From Morella rubra (Eukaryota > Streptophyta > Magnoliopsida > Fagales > Myricaceae), in contig CM025856.1 of NCBI GenBank assembly GCA_003952965.2, forward strand, positions 21,607,351 to 21,671,350: a stretch of DNA of 64,000 nt, read 5' to 3'. A model generated the notes under the pieces. That model had not been told where the DNA came from and did not search any database. It was given only the letters and a program-made list of their open reading frames with translations. The translations under genes were made by a program, and so were the position numbers. Below, piece after piece: positions 63,422 through 64,000 of this stretch (its first letter is position 1; every line of letters starts with the position of its first letter).

Positions 63422-63682
63422 CCTAATTTATATATTATATATAACTCTTTTTAAATTTTACATGCATTACAACTAAATAGAAAACTATAAAAAATCTCGA
63501 TCCTCAAAATTCAAGGAATCAAGACGTATTTTCTACAAAGGTGGACCAACGAAGTGGACTTTGAACTGGATAGAGCTCATGGTCTCTTCAAGAGTCCATC
63601 CAAAAGAAACGACCAAGGGTTGGCTTATAACATCCCATCATTCCAAACCAAATTTTTTTTTCATTTGAACGGCCATTGAGTT
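63422..63682. other. Intergenic, AT-rich
   Basis: Nothing recognisable was seen between the LTR-like end and the dispersed repeat. Confidence 0.35.
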
Positions 63683-63945
63683 GAAAAGTACTTATTTTAA
63701 CTCTTTTTTAACTCCCATAAAAATCTGAATGGAACTTACCTCTTATCCCTTTCCTTGTCAATCTAAATCCAATTTTAATTCTAATGTATAACTCCCGACA
63801 CCTGCAGAAACAAACAAACAAACATTAATAAATGGACAAGGGGAATGAAAGTGATATATTAATCTCAGGTATATATATATATATTTGTAGTCTCGGGCTT
63901 GTGATAGATCACGGGCTCTCCTCTGTCTCTGAGTACATAAGGGCC
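63683..63945. repeat. Dispersed repeat, right copy (partner at 28570-28930)
   Basis: It matches 28570-28930 in the same orientation from gaaaagtactta through ctctgtctctgagta. A (ta)n tract at 63870-63885 replaces unique sequence of the left copy. It runs to near the window edge, so its true extent is unknown. Confidence 0.75.
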
Positions 63946-64000
63946 AAATTTGCTCACAAGTATTCTCTAAGAATTTTGTCCAAATATCATCCAAGTTCAG

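Overview
This is nuclear DNA from a flowering plant, most likely a heterozygous eudicot. The genes have many GT-AG introns in an AT-rich background. Recognisable plant-specific families are present: a LIN/CERBERUS-type U-box/WD40 ligase, an alkaline/neutral invertase and FDLNVP (EAR-type) repressor motifs. Intergenic DNA is full of plant transposon relics. I could not identify the species.

Left third (1-24.5 kb): the 3' part of a LIN/CERBERUS-like E3 ligase (+), a complete 13-exon BRE/BRCC45 gene (+), a beta-tubulin gene (+) whose third exon is scrambled and shortened, a small coiled-coil gene with two FDLNVP motifs (-), and a short hypothetical ORF (-). Middle (25-39 kb): a decayed, transposon-split relic (copy C) of the gene found at 39.7 kb, a 3.76-kb LTR-type element with a 5-bp target duplication, an alkaline/neutral invertase gene (+) carrying one single-base frameshift, and a hAT-like element nested in a Mutator-like element.

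Right third (38.8-62.0 kb): one ~11.35-kb block appears twice (A, 38814-50164; B, 50675-62036) at very high identity. The copies are separated by a run of about 100 Ns, and B begins at the first base after that gap. Each copy holds three genes: a Lys/Glu-rich nuclear-type protein (-) with a plastid ndhK fragment in its third intron, a small membrane protein (+), and a coiled-coil protein (-). The simplest reading is that A and B are two alleles placed in tandem by the assembler, so the true gene count is probably three, not six. The nuclear-protein gene is frameshifted in A at a (GAG)n tract and intact in B.

The genes look like independent housekeeping or regulatory loci (ubiquitin ligation, deubiquitinase scaffold, cytoskeleton, sucrose cleavage). 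I see no operon-like or cluster logic linking them. The notable content is structural: probable false duplication, a shuffled tubulin exon, single-base frameshifts, organelle DNA in an intron, and nested transposons with readable target-site duplications. Exon coordinates were derived by hand from splice signals, reading phase and family resemblance, and need transcript support.
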